64,000 nt of DNA from contig OZ244213.1 of NCBI GenBank assembly GCA_965216905.1, positions 3,162,001 through 3,226,000 of the forward strand, written 5' to 3'. How positions within the stretch are numbered: the stretch's first letter is position 1; each line of letters begins with the position of its first letter. The position numbers and the translations under genes were made by a program. Below are positions 32,932 through 44,716 of this stretch, in pieces. Origin of the DNA: G965216905 sp965216905. GTDB lineage: Bacteria > Actinomycetota > Acidimicrobiia > Spongiisociales > ZC4RG35. The notes below the pieces were generated by a model. That model saw nothing but the letters and a program-made list of their open reading frames with translations, was not told the origin of the DNA and did no database searches.

Positions 32932-33575
32932 GTTCGAATCCTTCCGGAGTTGAGCGCGGTCCTGGCGAGTAATGCCCCGACTCGCGGGAGCACATCGAGC
33001 AGGACGCGGCGCCCGTCGGTGTCGAGTTGATGAAGGTCCGGATCCGGAGCGGCCTCGGGGGCGATTCCCCCGGCGACGACCATCGCGACCAGCTCCGATC
33101 CGGAACGGACGAAGGTGCGGGCGCACTCGAATCCGAGTCGCCCGGATACCAGGCGGGGTGCCAGGTCGAGGTCCTGGGCCAGTTCGCGCCATTCGATCAG
33201 GCACTCCTGGAGTGCCGCCTCTCCCCCGATCTGCTCTTCCAGTCGGGGTGTCGCGTTCAGAACCGGCGTCAGCGGTCGACCGGCGAGATCTGTCAGGACC
33301 AGCATCACGCCCAGTGACCGAGCCACCACATCGAGGACCTCCCGGGCGACATCGGGATCGAGGGTTCCGGGGCGAACCCGGCCCCCGAAGCGCGCCTCGA
33401 TCTCATGGGCTGGGAATCGCCACTGCCGCCCGACCCGGACGCCCGGCAACCGACCGTCGCCCGCCATCCGGTACACCGTCGACTTGTCGACATCGAGAAG
33501 CCGCTGAACGTCGGCGGCCGTCAAGAGCGCGCCGTCGGTCCCATCGGAGGATCGGTCTTGGGGTGATTGCTGCAT
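32928..33575 (-). CDS. HTH (excisionase-type) + PocR-domain transcription regulator
   Basis: About 215 residues. Residues 16-62 form a MerR/BldC-like excisionase helix-turn-helix (LLTAADVQRLLDVDKSTVYRMAGDGRLPGVRVGRQWRFPAHEI). Residues 75-190 match the PocR sensory domain, with cysteines in LQECLIEW and FECARTFV that could bind metal or sulfur. It heads the five-gene sulfur operon with an ATGA overlap, so it is probably its local regulator. AGGAGG lies 10 nt before ATG 33575; GTG 33581 and ATG 33584 are alternatives. Confidence 0.82.
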   Translation of the reverse strand: MQQSPQDRSSDGTDGALLTAADVQRLLDVDKSTVYRMAGDGRLPGVRVGRQWRFPAHEIEARFGGRVRPGTLDPDVAREVLDVVARSLGVMLVLTDLAGRPLTPVLNATPRLEEQIGGEAALQECLIEWRELAQDLDLAPRLVSGRLGFECARTFVRSGSELVAMVVAGGIAPEAAPDPDLHQLDTDGRRVLLDVLPRVGALLARTALNSGRIRT

Positions 33576-33590
33576 CTGCACCATGCCTCC

Positions 33591-33605
33591 TATGCAACGT
33601 ATGCA
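33591..33605. promoter_or_regulatory. Direct repeat TATGCA-ACG-TATGCA, candidate operator
   Basis: Two TATGCA hexamers lie 9 bp apart (start to start) just upstream of the ribosome binding site of the PocR-domain regulator, and TGCAT recurs in the next 20 bases. BldC/excisionase-type HTH proteins bind direct repeats, so this is a sensible autoregulatory site. No experiment supports it. Confidence 0.35.
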
Positions 33606-33658
33606 GTTTCGGTGCACCGCAACAGAGGCCGGAAGCCCACCCGAAAGGGCCGTGGTCA

Positions 33659-33696
33659 GGGTCTTCGACCCCGACCGGCTGCCGTGACACCGTCAC
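33659..33696. promoter_or_regulatory. Two small inverted repeats in the regulator-nifJ divergent region
   Basis: GGGTC-TTC-GACCC (33659-33671) and GTGAC-ACC-GTCAC (33684-33696) stand side by side in the 217-base divergent gap. CTTCGACCC from the first recurs at 33729-33737. They are candidate regulator sites for nifJ. The rest of the gap holds nothing I can name apart from the AGGAGG at 33781. Confidence 0.25.
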
Positions 33697-33780
33697 CCGA
33701 GCGGCCGCAAGGTCCCGGCGACCAGGACCTTCGACCCATGTCGGCCCGTCGTCGAGTGAGCGAGGGTTACGACGAGGAGA

Positions 33781-33786
33781 AGGAGG
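33781..33786 (+). promoter_or_regulatory. Ribosome binding site AGGAGG of nifJ, fixing a non-standard ATA start
   Basis: A perfect AGGAGG lies 6 nt before ATA at 33793, the codon that aligns with the initiator of other NifJ proteins (M-x-V-T-I-D-G-N). There is no ATG, GTG, TTG or CTG in this frame between the stop at 33757 and the ATG at 33889. Confidence 0.7.
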
Positions 33787-33792
33787 AACCGA

Positions 33793-37337
<3,545 letters not shown>

Positions 37338-37341
<4 letters not shown>

Positions 37342-38360
37342 CGCAGATGCCGGTAGATCTCTCCACGCAGTACCTCGGCCTGGACCTCGCCCATCCGATC
37401 GTGCCCTCCGCATCCCCCATGACCGGCGACCTGGATCGCCTCCACGCGCTGGCCGAAGCCGGTGCTCCCGCCGTCGTGCTCCCGAGCCTGTTCGAGGAGC
37501 AGATCGAGCACAATGCGATGGCGGTCCATCATGGGTTGGAGTTCGGCGCCGAGATCTTCCCAGAGGCGACGGATGGGTACTTCCCGGAGATGGACGAGTA
37601 CAACACCGGGCCAACCGAGTATCTGAACCTGGTCCACGCCGCCAAACGCGAGCTGTCGATCCCGGTCATCGCCTCCCTGAATGGCACCACATCGGGTGGA
37701 TGGACCCTCTATGCGCGGATTCTGGAGGATGCGGGGGTGGATGCACTCGAGTTGAACATCTACCTGATCGCGGCCGACGCCAACGCCACCGCCGAGATGG
37801 TCGAGCGCCAGTACCTCCATCTCGTCGAGACGGTTCGCGAGTCGGTGGCGGTTCCACTGGCCGTGAAGGTGGGCCCCTTCTTCTCATCGATGGCCCACAT
37901 GGCCGGGCGGTTCGTGGATGCCGGCGCCGATGCCCTGGTCCTCTTCAACCGCTTCTACCAACCCGACATCGACCTGGACACCCTCGACGTCGCTCCCGAT
38001 CTGGTGCTGTCGACCTCGGACGAGCTTCGGCTGGTCCTCCGTTGGATGGCGCTGCTCTTCGGTCGGGTCGATTGCGATCTGGCCGGAACCACCGGCGTCC
38101 ACTCTGCCGAGGAGGCCATCAAGCTGACGCTGGCCGGGGCGAACGTGGCGATGATGGCCTCTGCGTTGCTACGCCACGGCCCCGAGCACCTCGCCAGGGT
38201 GGTCGAAGGGCTGCGAACTTGGCTGGAGGAGCGAGAGTACGAGTCGGTCCGACAGGCACGCGGGAGCCTCAGCCAGATCAACGCACCCGATCCCGGAGCC
38301 TTCGAGCGGGCCAACTACATGCGAACCCTCGTCACCTACTCGACGGACCACGTGGTGTGA
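37338..38360 (+). CDS. Dihydroorotate dehydrogenase-like flavoprotein
   Basis: A 340-aa (beta/alpha)8 FMN-type protein. HPIVPSASPMTGDLDRLHALAEAGAPAVVLPSLFEEQI, VIASLNGTTSGGW, AVKVGPFFSSM and the C-terminal DLAGTTGVHSAEEAIKLTLAGANVAMMASALLRHG are typical of the PyrD-like group often encoded next to nifJ. It is not the normal pyrimidine gene by context: it is coupled to nifJ (ATGA overlap), so it may link PFOR to another redox reaction. The ATG at 37338 is chosen for this overlap. Confidence 0.85.
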
Positions 38361-38366
38361 GCGGCC

Positions 38367-38401
38367 CTCCGGCAACCGCTTGAGTCGCAGGCGGTCCGGA
38401 G
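38367..38401. terminator. Hairpin after the nifJ operon
   Basis: CTCCGG-CA-ACCGC pairs with GCGGT-CCGGAG around an 11-nt loop, giving an 11-bp stem with one 2-nt bulge, seven bases after the DHOD-like stop and facing the convergent gene at 38444. No T run follows. Confidence 0.4.
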
Positions 38402-38443
38402 CGTCGGATCGACGCGACCTCGCGGCCTCCGCCACACCGATCC

Positions 38444-39172
38444 TCACCGCCTTGGTTTCGACCGTCGGGTGGCGGACGAGCCACCAAACGAGGCCAACCC
38501 TTGGAGTGTCTCGCCCGAGTCTTGGAGCCGCCCGCCGACCACGGCCAGATCATCTCCGGTTTCCGCCAGCCGGCCGGAGAGCTGCTCGAGCTTCTCCGAC
38601 AGGTCCTCGAACTGGTCGGCGATACGGCCCAGCCGCGACGCACCGTCGTCGATGCGGTCGGCGATGTCCTCGGTGAGGCTCTCCTCTCCGAAGTCCAGAC
38701 CCGAGATGACCTTCAGGGAACCGACCTTGGCGTAGGTGGGCTGAATGGTGGGGATCTTGACCTGTGCGACCGCGGCTCTCACGCTGTCGAGGGCGGCGGC
38801 TGCGTCTCGCATCTCCTCGGTGCACTTGTCGATGACCGTGGCGGCCAGCTTGGTCAGACCCGATGCCGACCGCTCGGCCGACGTCTTCTCGCTCCCCGCC
38901 AAGAGGGCGGCGGCTCCCACCGCCGCCTCACCGGCGTTGTGCAGACCCGCACCGGACTTCCCCAACAGCTCCGGGAGGCGTTGGATCAGCTCCAGGACGT
39001 CCTCCCGATGCTCCTGGAAGAACTCGATGACCCCCAAGAACTCGTCTTTGTGATCCCAGACCAGATTGACGCTCTCTCCGATCTTGTCCCGGTCCTCCCA
39101 GACGGCCTCTACTGCCTCTCCAACCTTCTCCAGGTCGACTCCCTCCAGATTGGCCAACAGCTTGTCGAGCAC
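38444..39172 (-). CDS. Coiled-coil protein, unknown function
   Basis: A 242-aa, acidic, helical protein. It begins MLDKLLANLEGVDLEKVGEAVEAVWEDRDKIGESVNLVWDHKDEFLGVIEFF and has long heptad-like stretches, mainly about residues 150-225, with a basic tail (ATRRSKPRR). There is no membrane segment. I recognise no family beyond a general likeness to apolipoprotein-type or phasin-like helical proteins. The start is GTG 39172, with GGAGAGGA upstream and a TAGCAT -10 box about 29 nt before it. Confidence 0.65.
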   Translation of the reverse strand: MLDKLLANLEGVDLEKVGEAVEAVWEDRDKIGESVNLVWDHKDEFLGVIEFFQEHREDVLELIQRLPELLGKSGAGLHNAGEAAVGAAALLAGSEKTSAERSASGLTKLAATVIDKCTEEMRDAAAALDSVRAAVAQVKIPTIQPTYAKVGSLKVISGLDFGEESLTEDIADRIDDGASRLGRIADQFEDLSEKLEQLSGRLAETGDDLAVVGGRLQDSGETLQGLASFGGSSATRRSKPRR

Positions 39173-39245
39173 GGTGCATCCTCTCCGGTGACGGACGGCG
39201 ATGCTACCCCCGTGGTTGGGCCGCCTCCGGGTGAGGCCTCCCCCA

Positions 39246-39668
39246 TCAGGTGAGCTCGGAGATCTCGAAGAGGTGACCGTCCAGGTCGCGGAAGAATGCG
39301 CGGATTTCGCCTCCCCGGTCCACCGGCGGCGCCAAGAACTGCACACCACGTTCGGTCAGGAGACGGTGTGTCCCCTCACAGTCCTCCACTCGGAAGATGA
39401 TCTGGGCACTCGGTCGGTCGGGGTCGGAGGGAGGCGCCAGCTCCACCGTCGGTTTGCCGGGGGTGGGCCCACCTCCGCTCACCAGCAACAGCCACGTACC
39501 CAGGAGGTCGAGCACCACCGAGGTGCCGTACTCCCCGAAGACCGCCGCGTCGAGGGACCGGACGTACCAATCTCGGCTCGAGCCGGGATCGTCGACGACC
39601 AGCATGTGGGTGATCGCCTCAGCATCGAATCGTTCCATCCCCTGACCGTATCCACTCGCGTCGGTCAT
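39246..39668 (-). CDS. VOC/glyoxalase-family protein
   Basis: A 140-aa single VOC domain pair. ITHMLVVDDPGSSRDWYVRSLDAAVFGEYG and the closing FFRDLDGHLFEISEL are typical of this metal-binding fold. The substrate is unknown; members include glyoxalases, dioxygenases and antibiotic-binding proteins. ATG 39668 has GGGAGG 5 nt upstream; ATG 39638 (MERFDAEAI) is also possible. It is divergent from the sigma factor gene. Confidence 0.82.
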   Translation of the reverse strand: MTDASGYGQGMERFDAEAITHMLVVDDPGSSRDWYVRSLDAAVFGEYGTSVVLDLLGTWLLLVSGGGPTPGKPTVELAPPSDPDRPSAQIIFRVEDCEGTHRLLTERGVQFLAPPVDRGGEIRAFFRDLDGHLFEISELT

Positions 39669-39718
39669 CGCCTCCCGAAGGTGAATGAACCCGGAGGGTC
39701 GTGCGTAGGAAGGGTACG

Positions 39719-40324
39719 ATGCTGACCTCGATGAGCGCCCAGGTTCCTCCAACGGCCGCCGCGCTCGTCGTGGGTGCCCTCGATGGTGACCGAGACGCAT
39801 TGGAAGCCCTGGCCCGTGTGGCCGGAAGAACCTCCTACCTCTGCGCCCTGCAGATCAGCCGAGACCGCCAGCTCGCCGAGGATGCGGCCCAGGACGCCAC
39901 CGAACAGTTCATCCAGACTCTCGACCGGTTCGACCCCCGACGTCCGATGGAACCATGGCTCTACCAGATCGTTCGGAACCGCATCCGCGATCTGCGGCGA
40001 CGAGAACGGGTCCGCCGCCACGAGTCGCTCGATGCCTGGCTGGAGTCCGGTGCTTCGGCCGGGGGCGGTCGTCCTGTGACCGATCGCTCGGCCACGCCCG
40101 CCGAAGCCGTCGAGCAGTCGGAGCTGCGCCGACAGATCTGGGAGGCTGTCTCGAGCCTCTCGGATGCACATCGGGAGATCTTCGTTCTGCGCGACCATCA
40201 CGGCCTCTCGTACCGCGAGATCGCCGGCGTCCTTGGGATCCCGGAAGGAACCGTCATGTCGAGGCTTCACGCCGCCCGCAGGCAGCTGCGGATGCTGCTG
40301 GCCGTCACTCGGGAGGAGCAATGA
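39719..40324 (+). CDS. ECF-type RNA polymerase sigma factor
   Basis: A 201-aa sigma-70 family protein with region 2 (DAAQDATEQFIQTLDRFDPRRPMEPWLYQIVRNRIRDLRRRE, about residues 50-95) and region 4 (LSDAHREIFVLRDHHGLSYREIAGVLGIPEGTVMSRLHAARRQL, about 145-188). The ATG at 39719 has AGGAAGG 5 nt upstream; ATG 39731 lies 10 nt after a TACGAT box and is an alternative. It is followed in overlapping order by a zinc-binding anti-sigma factor and a YbjQ-like gene, so the three form one unit. Confidence 0.9.
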   Translation: MLTSMSAQVPPTAAALVVGALDGDRDALEALARVAGRTSYLCALQISRDRQLAEDAAQDATEQFIQTLDRFDPRRPMEPWLYQIVRNRIRDLRRRERVRRHESLDAWLESGASAGGGRPVTDRSATPAEAVEQSELRRQIWEAVSSLSDAHREIFVLRDHHGLSYREIAGVLGIPEGTVMSRLHAARRQLRMLLAVTREEQ

Positions 40325-40758
40325 CCGCCCACCATTCCTTCGATGAGGTGCTGATCTCCGGATTCGTCGACGGTGAGCTGACCCAGGCGGATGCCCAACG
40401 GGTGCTGCTCCATATCGAGGGATGCTCGAGTTGTCGCGCCCTGACCGAGTCGTTGCTGGAGATGAAGGAGCTCACCATGACTTCGAGATTCCATGTCCCG
40501 GATGACAGCCTGTGGGACGAGCGTCCCCGATCCCGAACCTCACGCACCCTGCGCCGGCTGGGTTGGACCCTGCTGGTGATCTGGGCGGCATCGACCGCCG
40601 GGTACGCCCTCTGGCAGGCTTCGACCGAGCGTCAGAACCTCTTCCAGGTGGCGATCGTCGTCGGCTTCTGGCTGGCGGTGGGTGCGCTGTTCGCGTCGGT
40701 CACCGTCGACCAGGTGCGATCCGGAAGAAGCGACCGATATCGAAAGGTTGAGAAATGA
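40321..40758 (+). CDS. Zinc-binding anti-sigma factor, membrane-bound
   Basis: A 145-aa protein. The N-terminal ZAS-type motif H-x3-C-x2-C (HIEGCSSC, about residues 31-38) would bind zinc and hold the ECF sigma factor; oxidation could release it. Two membrane segments follow (about residues 75-100 and 105-125). The ATG at 40321 overlaps the sigma stop by ATGA. It is typical of redox- or envelope-stress sigma systems. Confidence 0.87.
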   Translation: MTAHHSFDEVLISGFVDGELTQADAQRVLLHIEGCSSCRALTESLLEMKELTMTSRFHVPDDSLWDERPRSRTSRTLRRLGWTLLVIWAASTAGYALWQASTERQNLFQVAIVVGFWLAVGALFASVTVDQVRSGRSDRYRKVEK

Positions 40759-41084
40759 TCGTCGTCACGACCGAACAGGTGGCCGGCCACCGGATCGCCC
40801 GATCGTTGGGACTGGTGCGCGGCAACACGATTCGTGCCCGCCACGTCGGCCGCGACATCACTGCGCTGTTTCGGAACATCGTCGGCGGGGAGATATCGGA
40901 GTACACCAAGCTGCTCGGCGAGGCTCGCGAGCAAGCGCTCGATCGCATGGTCGCCGAGGCAGCCGCCCTCGGCGCCAACGCAGTCATCAACGTGCGGTTC
41001 CAGACGTCGATGGTGATGAGTGGCGCCGCCGAACTCCTGGCGTTCGGAACCGCGGTCTCGGTCGAAGCGGATTCGGCGAGCTGA
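40755..41084 (+). CDS. YbjQ/UPF0145-family protein
   Basis: A 109-aa protein of the heavy-metal-binding-like YbjQ family, made of small pentamer-forming subunits. MIVVTTEQVAGHRIARSLGLVRGNTIRARHVGRDI and the GANAVINVRFQTS motif are typical. The ATG at 40755 overlaps the anti-sigma stop (ATGA), tying it to the stress operon. Its biochemical role is not known. Confidence 0.88.
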   Translation: MIVVTTEQVAGHRIARSLGLVRGNTIRARHVGRDITALFRNIVGGEISEYTKLLGEAREQALDRMVAEAAALGANAVINVRFQTSMVMSGAAELLAFGTAVSVEADSAS

Positions 41085-41133
41085 ACGCTCGCCGAACCAT
41101 CCGGGTGGCGGTCGACGCCGGCCCGGCGCCTCC

Positions 41134-43851
41134 TCAGGTGTTCAACACTGCCTGGGCCGCCGCCAGGCGGGCAACGGGAACCCGGGGCGGCGAGCAACTG
41201 ACGTAGTCGAGCCCGATGCGCCGGCAGAGGGCGATCGACTCCGGGTCACCACCGTGTTCGCCACAGATGCCGGCGTGCAGGCCGGGCCGTGCCTTCCGCC
41301 CCTTGTCGACCGCGATCTGCATCAGCTGTCCGACACCGGCCGAGTCGATCGTCGCAAACGGGTTCCGTTCGAGGATGCCGTCCTCGAGGTACTGCACGAG
41401 GAACGCCTTCTCGGCGTCGTCACGGCTGATGCCGAAGGTCATCTGGGTCAGGTCGTTGGTGCCGAACGAGATGAACTCGGCGTGTTCGGCGATCTCATCC
41501 GCGGTGAGCGCCGCCCTCGGTATCTCGATCATCGTGCCGAAGGCATAATCGATGTCGACCTCCTGCTCGGCCATCACGGCCCTCGCTTCGTCCTCCAGCT
41601 CCGACCGCTGCCTGGCCAACTCGTTCACGTGCGCCGTCAGAGGGATCATGATCTTGGGATGGACTTCGATGCCCTCGCGGGTCACCTCGCACGCCGCCTC
41701 GAAGATGGCGCGCACCTGCATTCTGGTGAGACCGGGCAGCATGATGCCGAGTCGCACCCCCCGGAGGCCGAGCATGGGATTGGCCTCGCGCAGGCTCTCG
41801 ACCCGGGCCAGCATGTGCTCTTCCTCCTCGATCCGCGACAGGAGCTCGTTGATCTCCTTCAGCGACGAGGCCGACTGAATTCGGAGCTTGAGGTCGGTGA
41901 GGTCGAAGGTCAGATCCTCGAAGCTCGGCAGGAACTCGTGCAGGGGCGGATCGATCAGCCGGATGGTCACCGGCAACCCGTCCATCGCCCGGAACAGCCC
42001 GGCGAAATCATCGCGTTGGAACGGCAGCAACTGGGCCAGCGCGTCGGTCCGATCGGCCGGAATCGTTGCGGTGATCATTCGCTGGACGATCGGGAGCCGC
42101 GCCGGATCGAAGAACATGTGCTCGGTACGGGTGAGGCCGATCCCTTCGGCCCCGTAGCTTCGGGCGAGCCGAGCGTCTTCGGGATGGTCGGCGTTCGTCC
42201 AGACACCGATGTCGCGGGTCTCGTCCGCCCACTCCAACAGCTTCCGAAGCCACTCGTTCTCGAGGTCGGGCGTTTGGGTCGTCAGCTGACCGACGAACAC
42301 TTCGCCGCTGGTTCCATCGAGCGAGATCCACTCTCCTTCGGCGATGGACGTCTCGCCGGCCACCAGCACTCGATCGGCCAGATCGATCACGATCTGTTCG
42401 GCACCGACCACGGCGGGCTTTCCGAATTGGCGGGCCACCAGCGCCGCGTGGCTGGTCCGGCCACCGCGACTGGTGAGGATTCCGTTGGATGCCAGCATCC
42501 CGTGGACATCGTCGGGCTTCGTCTCGGGCCGGACCATGATCACGTCGCGACCGTCCTTTGCCCAACGCTCGGCGAGGTCGGCATCGAACGCCACGACGCC
42601 GACCGCCGCACCGGGCGAGACGTTCAGCCCGGTTGCGAGCAGCCGTTCGGATGCGACCGCCTCGGACTTCGACTCGGGCACGAACGAGGGGTGGAGGAAG
42701 AAGTCCACCTGTCCCGGCGTCACCCGCATCAACGCCTCCTCCCGAGTGATCAGTTGCTCCTCGGCCAGGTCGACTGCGATCCGAACGGCCGCCTGGGCCG
42801 TTCGCTTGCCGTCTCGGGTCTGGAGCAGCCAGAGCTTTCCTCGCTCGATCGTGAACTCCATGTCCTGCATGTCGCGGTAGTGGCGTTCGAGGCTGGAGGC
42901 GATCTCCGAGAACTGGGCGTACATCTCGGGCATCTCCATCGCCAGCTCGTCCATCGGCTTGGTGACCCGAATACCGGCCACCACGTCTTCGCCCTGGGCG
43001 TTGACCAGATAATCGCCTTCGATCTTCGGTTCACCGGTGGTGGCATTGCGCGACATCGCCACACCGGTGGCCGAGTCCGCGCCCATGTTCCCGAAGACCA
43101 TCGTCTGGATGTTGACTCCCGTTCCCAGATCGTGCGGGATACCCGCCGCGTTCCGATAGTCGTTGGCACGTTTGCCGTTCCACGACCGGAACACGGCCTC
43201 GATCGCCAGTTTCAGCTGTTCACGGGGCGCCTCCGGGAATGGCCTTCCGGCGTACCGTTCCACGATCCCCTTGAACTCGTCGGTGATCGCCTGAAAATCG
43301 CCGGCGGTGAGATCTGCATCATTGGCGACGCCGCGCTCATGCCGGTAGCGCTCCAGGACCTGCTCGAATGGCTCGTCACGCACTCCCAGTACCACCGATC
43401 CGAACATCTGCACCAGCCGGCGATAGGAGTCGTACACGAAATGCTCGTCGGCGGTCAGCTCCAGGAGACCCTTGACGACATCGTCGTTGAGCCCGATGTT
43501 GAGGACCGTGTCCATCATGCCGGGCATGGAGAACTTCGCGCCCGATCGGCACGAGACCAACAGCGGGTTGGTTCGGTCACCGAAGGACTTGCCGGTCGCC
43601 TGCTCGATCGCCGCCAGGCGCTCCCCCACCTGTTCGAGCAATCCGTCGGGGAACTGGTCTCCTTCGGCCAGATAGGCGTTGCAGGCCTGGGTGGTGATGG
43701 TGAAGCCCGGCGGCACGGGCACACCGAGCCGCGTCATGTCACCGAGGTTGGCGCCCTTGCCCCCCAGCAGACTCCGCACCCCGTCCCACGAGCCGTCCAT
43801 CGCCGCTTCGGCGGCGTCCAATTCGTCGAATCCGTAGACCCATTTCGTCAT
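41134..43851 (-). CDS. ppdK: Pyruvate, phosphate dikinase
   Basis: A 905-aa enzyme that interconverts pyruvate, ATP and Pi with PEP, AMP and PPi. It has the N-terminal ATP-grasp domain (LLGGKGANLGDMTRLGVPVPPGF), phosphohistidine domain with His468 (GGRTSHAALVAR), and PEP-binding barrel with catalytic Cys863 (GICGEHGGDPES). The regulatory threonine position in GGRTSH is kept. The start is ATG 43851; a TTG three codons upstream is unlikely. With nifJ nearby, it suits reversible pyruvate metabolism. It is convergent with the YbjQ-like gene (49 bases). Confidence 0.96.
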   Translation of the reverse strand: MTKWVYGFDELDAAEAAMDGSWDGVRSLLGGKGANLGDMTRLGVPVPPGFTITTQACNAYLAEGDQFPDGLLEQVGERLAAIEQATGKSFGDRTNPLLVSCRSGAKFSMPGMMDTVLNIGLNDDVVKGLLELTADEHFVYDSYRRLVQMFGSVVLGVRDEPFEQVLERYRHERGVANDADLTAGDFQAITDEFKGIVERYAGRPFPEAPREQLKLAIEAVFRSWNGKRANDYRNAAGIPHDLGTGVNIQTMVFGNMGADSATGVAMSRNATTGEPKIEGDYLVNAQGEDVVAGIRVTKPMDELAMEMPEMYAQFSEIASSLERHYRDMQDMEFTIERGKLWLLQTRDGKRTAQAAVRIAVDLAEEQLITREEALMRVTPGQVDFFLHPSFVPESKSEAVASERLLATGLNVSPGAAVGVVAFDADLAERWAKDGRDVIMVRPETKPDDVHGMLASNGILTSRGGRTSHAALVARQFGKPAVVGAEQIVIDLADRVLVAGETSIAEGEWISLDGTSGEVFVGQLTTQTPDLENEWLRKLLEWADETRDIGVWTNADHPEDARLARSYGAEGIGLTRTEHMFFDPARLPIVQRMITATIPADRTDALAQLLPFQRDDFAGLFRAMDGLPVTIRLIDPPLHEFLPSFEDLTFDLTDLKLRIQSASSLKEINELLSRIEEEEHMLARVESLREANPMLGLRGVRLGIMLPGLTRMQVRAIFEAACEVTREGIEVHPKIMIPLTAHVNELARQRSELEDEARAVMAEQEVDIDYAFGTMIEIPRAALTADEIAEHAEFISFGTNDLTQMTFGISRDDAEKAFLVQYLEDGILERNPFATIDSAGVGQLMQIAVDKGRKARPGLHAGICGEHGGDPESIALCRRIGLDYVSCSPPRVPVARLAAAQAVLNT

Positions 43852-44017
43852 CGCGTGCAACCTCAGTCATCTCGGGGGATGCGACCATTGTGCCGATCCG
43901 CCCCTGATCGCCTTAGGGCAGTGGGTCATCGGGAACAGCCCCGATGGCCCTACTCGGGGTTTGGGTGCCTCTCCCTTCTGGAGGCCGAGAGCGCCACCGA
44001 ACCTGCACCGCCGCCGG

Positions 44018-44023
44018 TACGCT
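44018..44023 (+). promoter_or_regulatory. Putative -10 box of leaderless YdeI-like gene
   Basis: TACGCT, within GGTACGCT, ends exactly 7 nt before the GTG at 44031. The rest of the 179-base gap between ppdK and this gene shows nothing else I can name. Confidence 0.45.
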
Positions 44024-44030
44024 CGGCGCC

Positions 44031-44611
44031 GTGGAGCACTACCCCGATGTCGATGCCTACCTGGAGGGATCCGAGCAGTGGCCCGACGAGATCGCCGCCC
44101 TCCGACCCATTCTCCTCGATTGCCAACTGACCGAGTCGATCAAGTGGGGGAAGCCCGTTACGGCCACGAAGGGAAGAACATCCTCATCCTCCAGGAGATG
44201 AAGAGTTTCCTCTCGGTGATGTTCTTCAAGGGTGCCCTGCTCGCCGACCCTGCCGGTGTCCTCACGGCGCAGGGCCCCAACTCCCGGTCGGCTCGCCGAA
44301 TCGAGATCACCTCGGTCGAAGACGTGGAGCGGCTCGAGGGCACCATCCGCGCTTCCATCGACGAGGCCATCGAGGTCGAGGACGCCGGCTTGGAGGTCGG
44401 TCCCCCACCCGAGCTGGAACTCGTCGAAGAGCTCCGAAACCGCCTCGACGGGGACCCAGCACTCGAGGCGGCATTCGAGTCGCTGACGCCGGGGCGGCAG
44501 CGGGAGTACCACCTGCACTTCTCGGGGGCCAAGAAGCCTGAAACCCGGCAGGCCCGGATCGAGCGCTCTGTCGACAAGATCCTGGCAGGCAAGGGTCTGC
44601 GGGATCGATGA
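44031..44611 (+). pseudogene. YdeI/DUF1801-family gene broken by a one-base frameshift
   Basis: The GTG frame gives EHYPDVDAYLEGSEQWPDEIAALRP and ESIKWGKP, then falls out of frame. From 44156 another frame continues with YGHEGKNILILQEMKSFLSVMFFKGALL and an intact C-terminus ending KILAGKGLRDR. The family normally reads W-G-K-P-C-Y, so one base (a T before 44157, giving TGT) seems missing. Joined, the protein would be about 193 residues, the usual YdeI length, with the GRQREYHLHFSGAKKPETRQARI C-terminal motif. Everything else in both parts is conserved, so this is either a very recent mutation or a sequence error. Confidence 0.8.
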
Positions 44612-44716
44612 TCGCGCTCGGTGTGGCCCTCCGGGCTATCTGAATCGTGGTTCACCCCGTCTTCTCCGGTGACGGAGTGCGATACTCCACCACCCGTCTC
44701 CGGGAAGGAACCAGCC

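Noticed and set aside
41020..44130. A 1036-codon open frame on the plus strand opposite ppdK
   Set aside because: Low-complexity shadow of ppdK; no recognisable motif.
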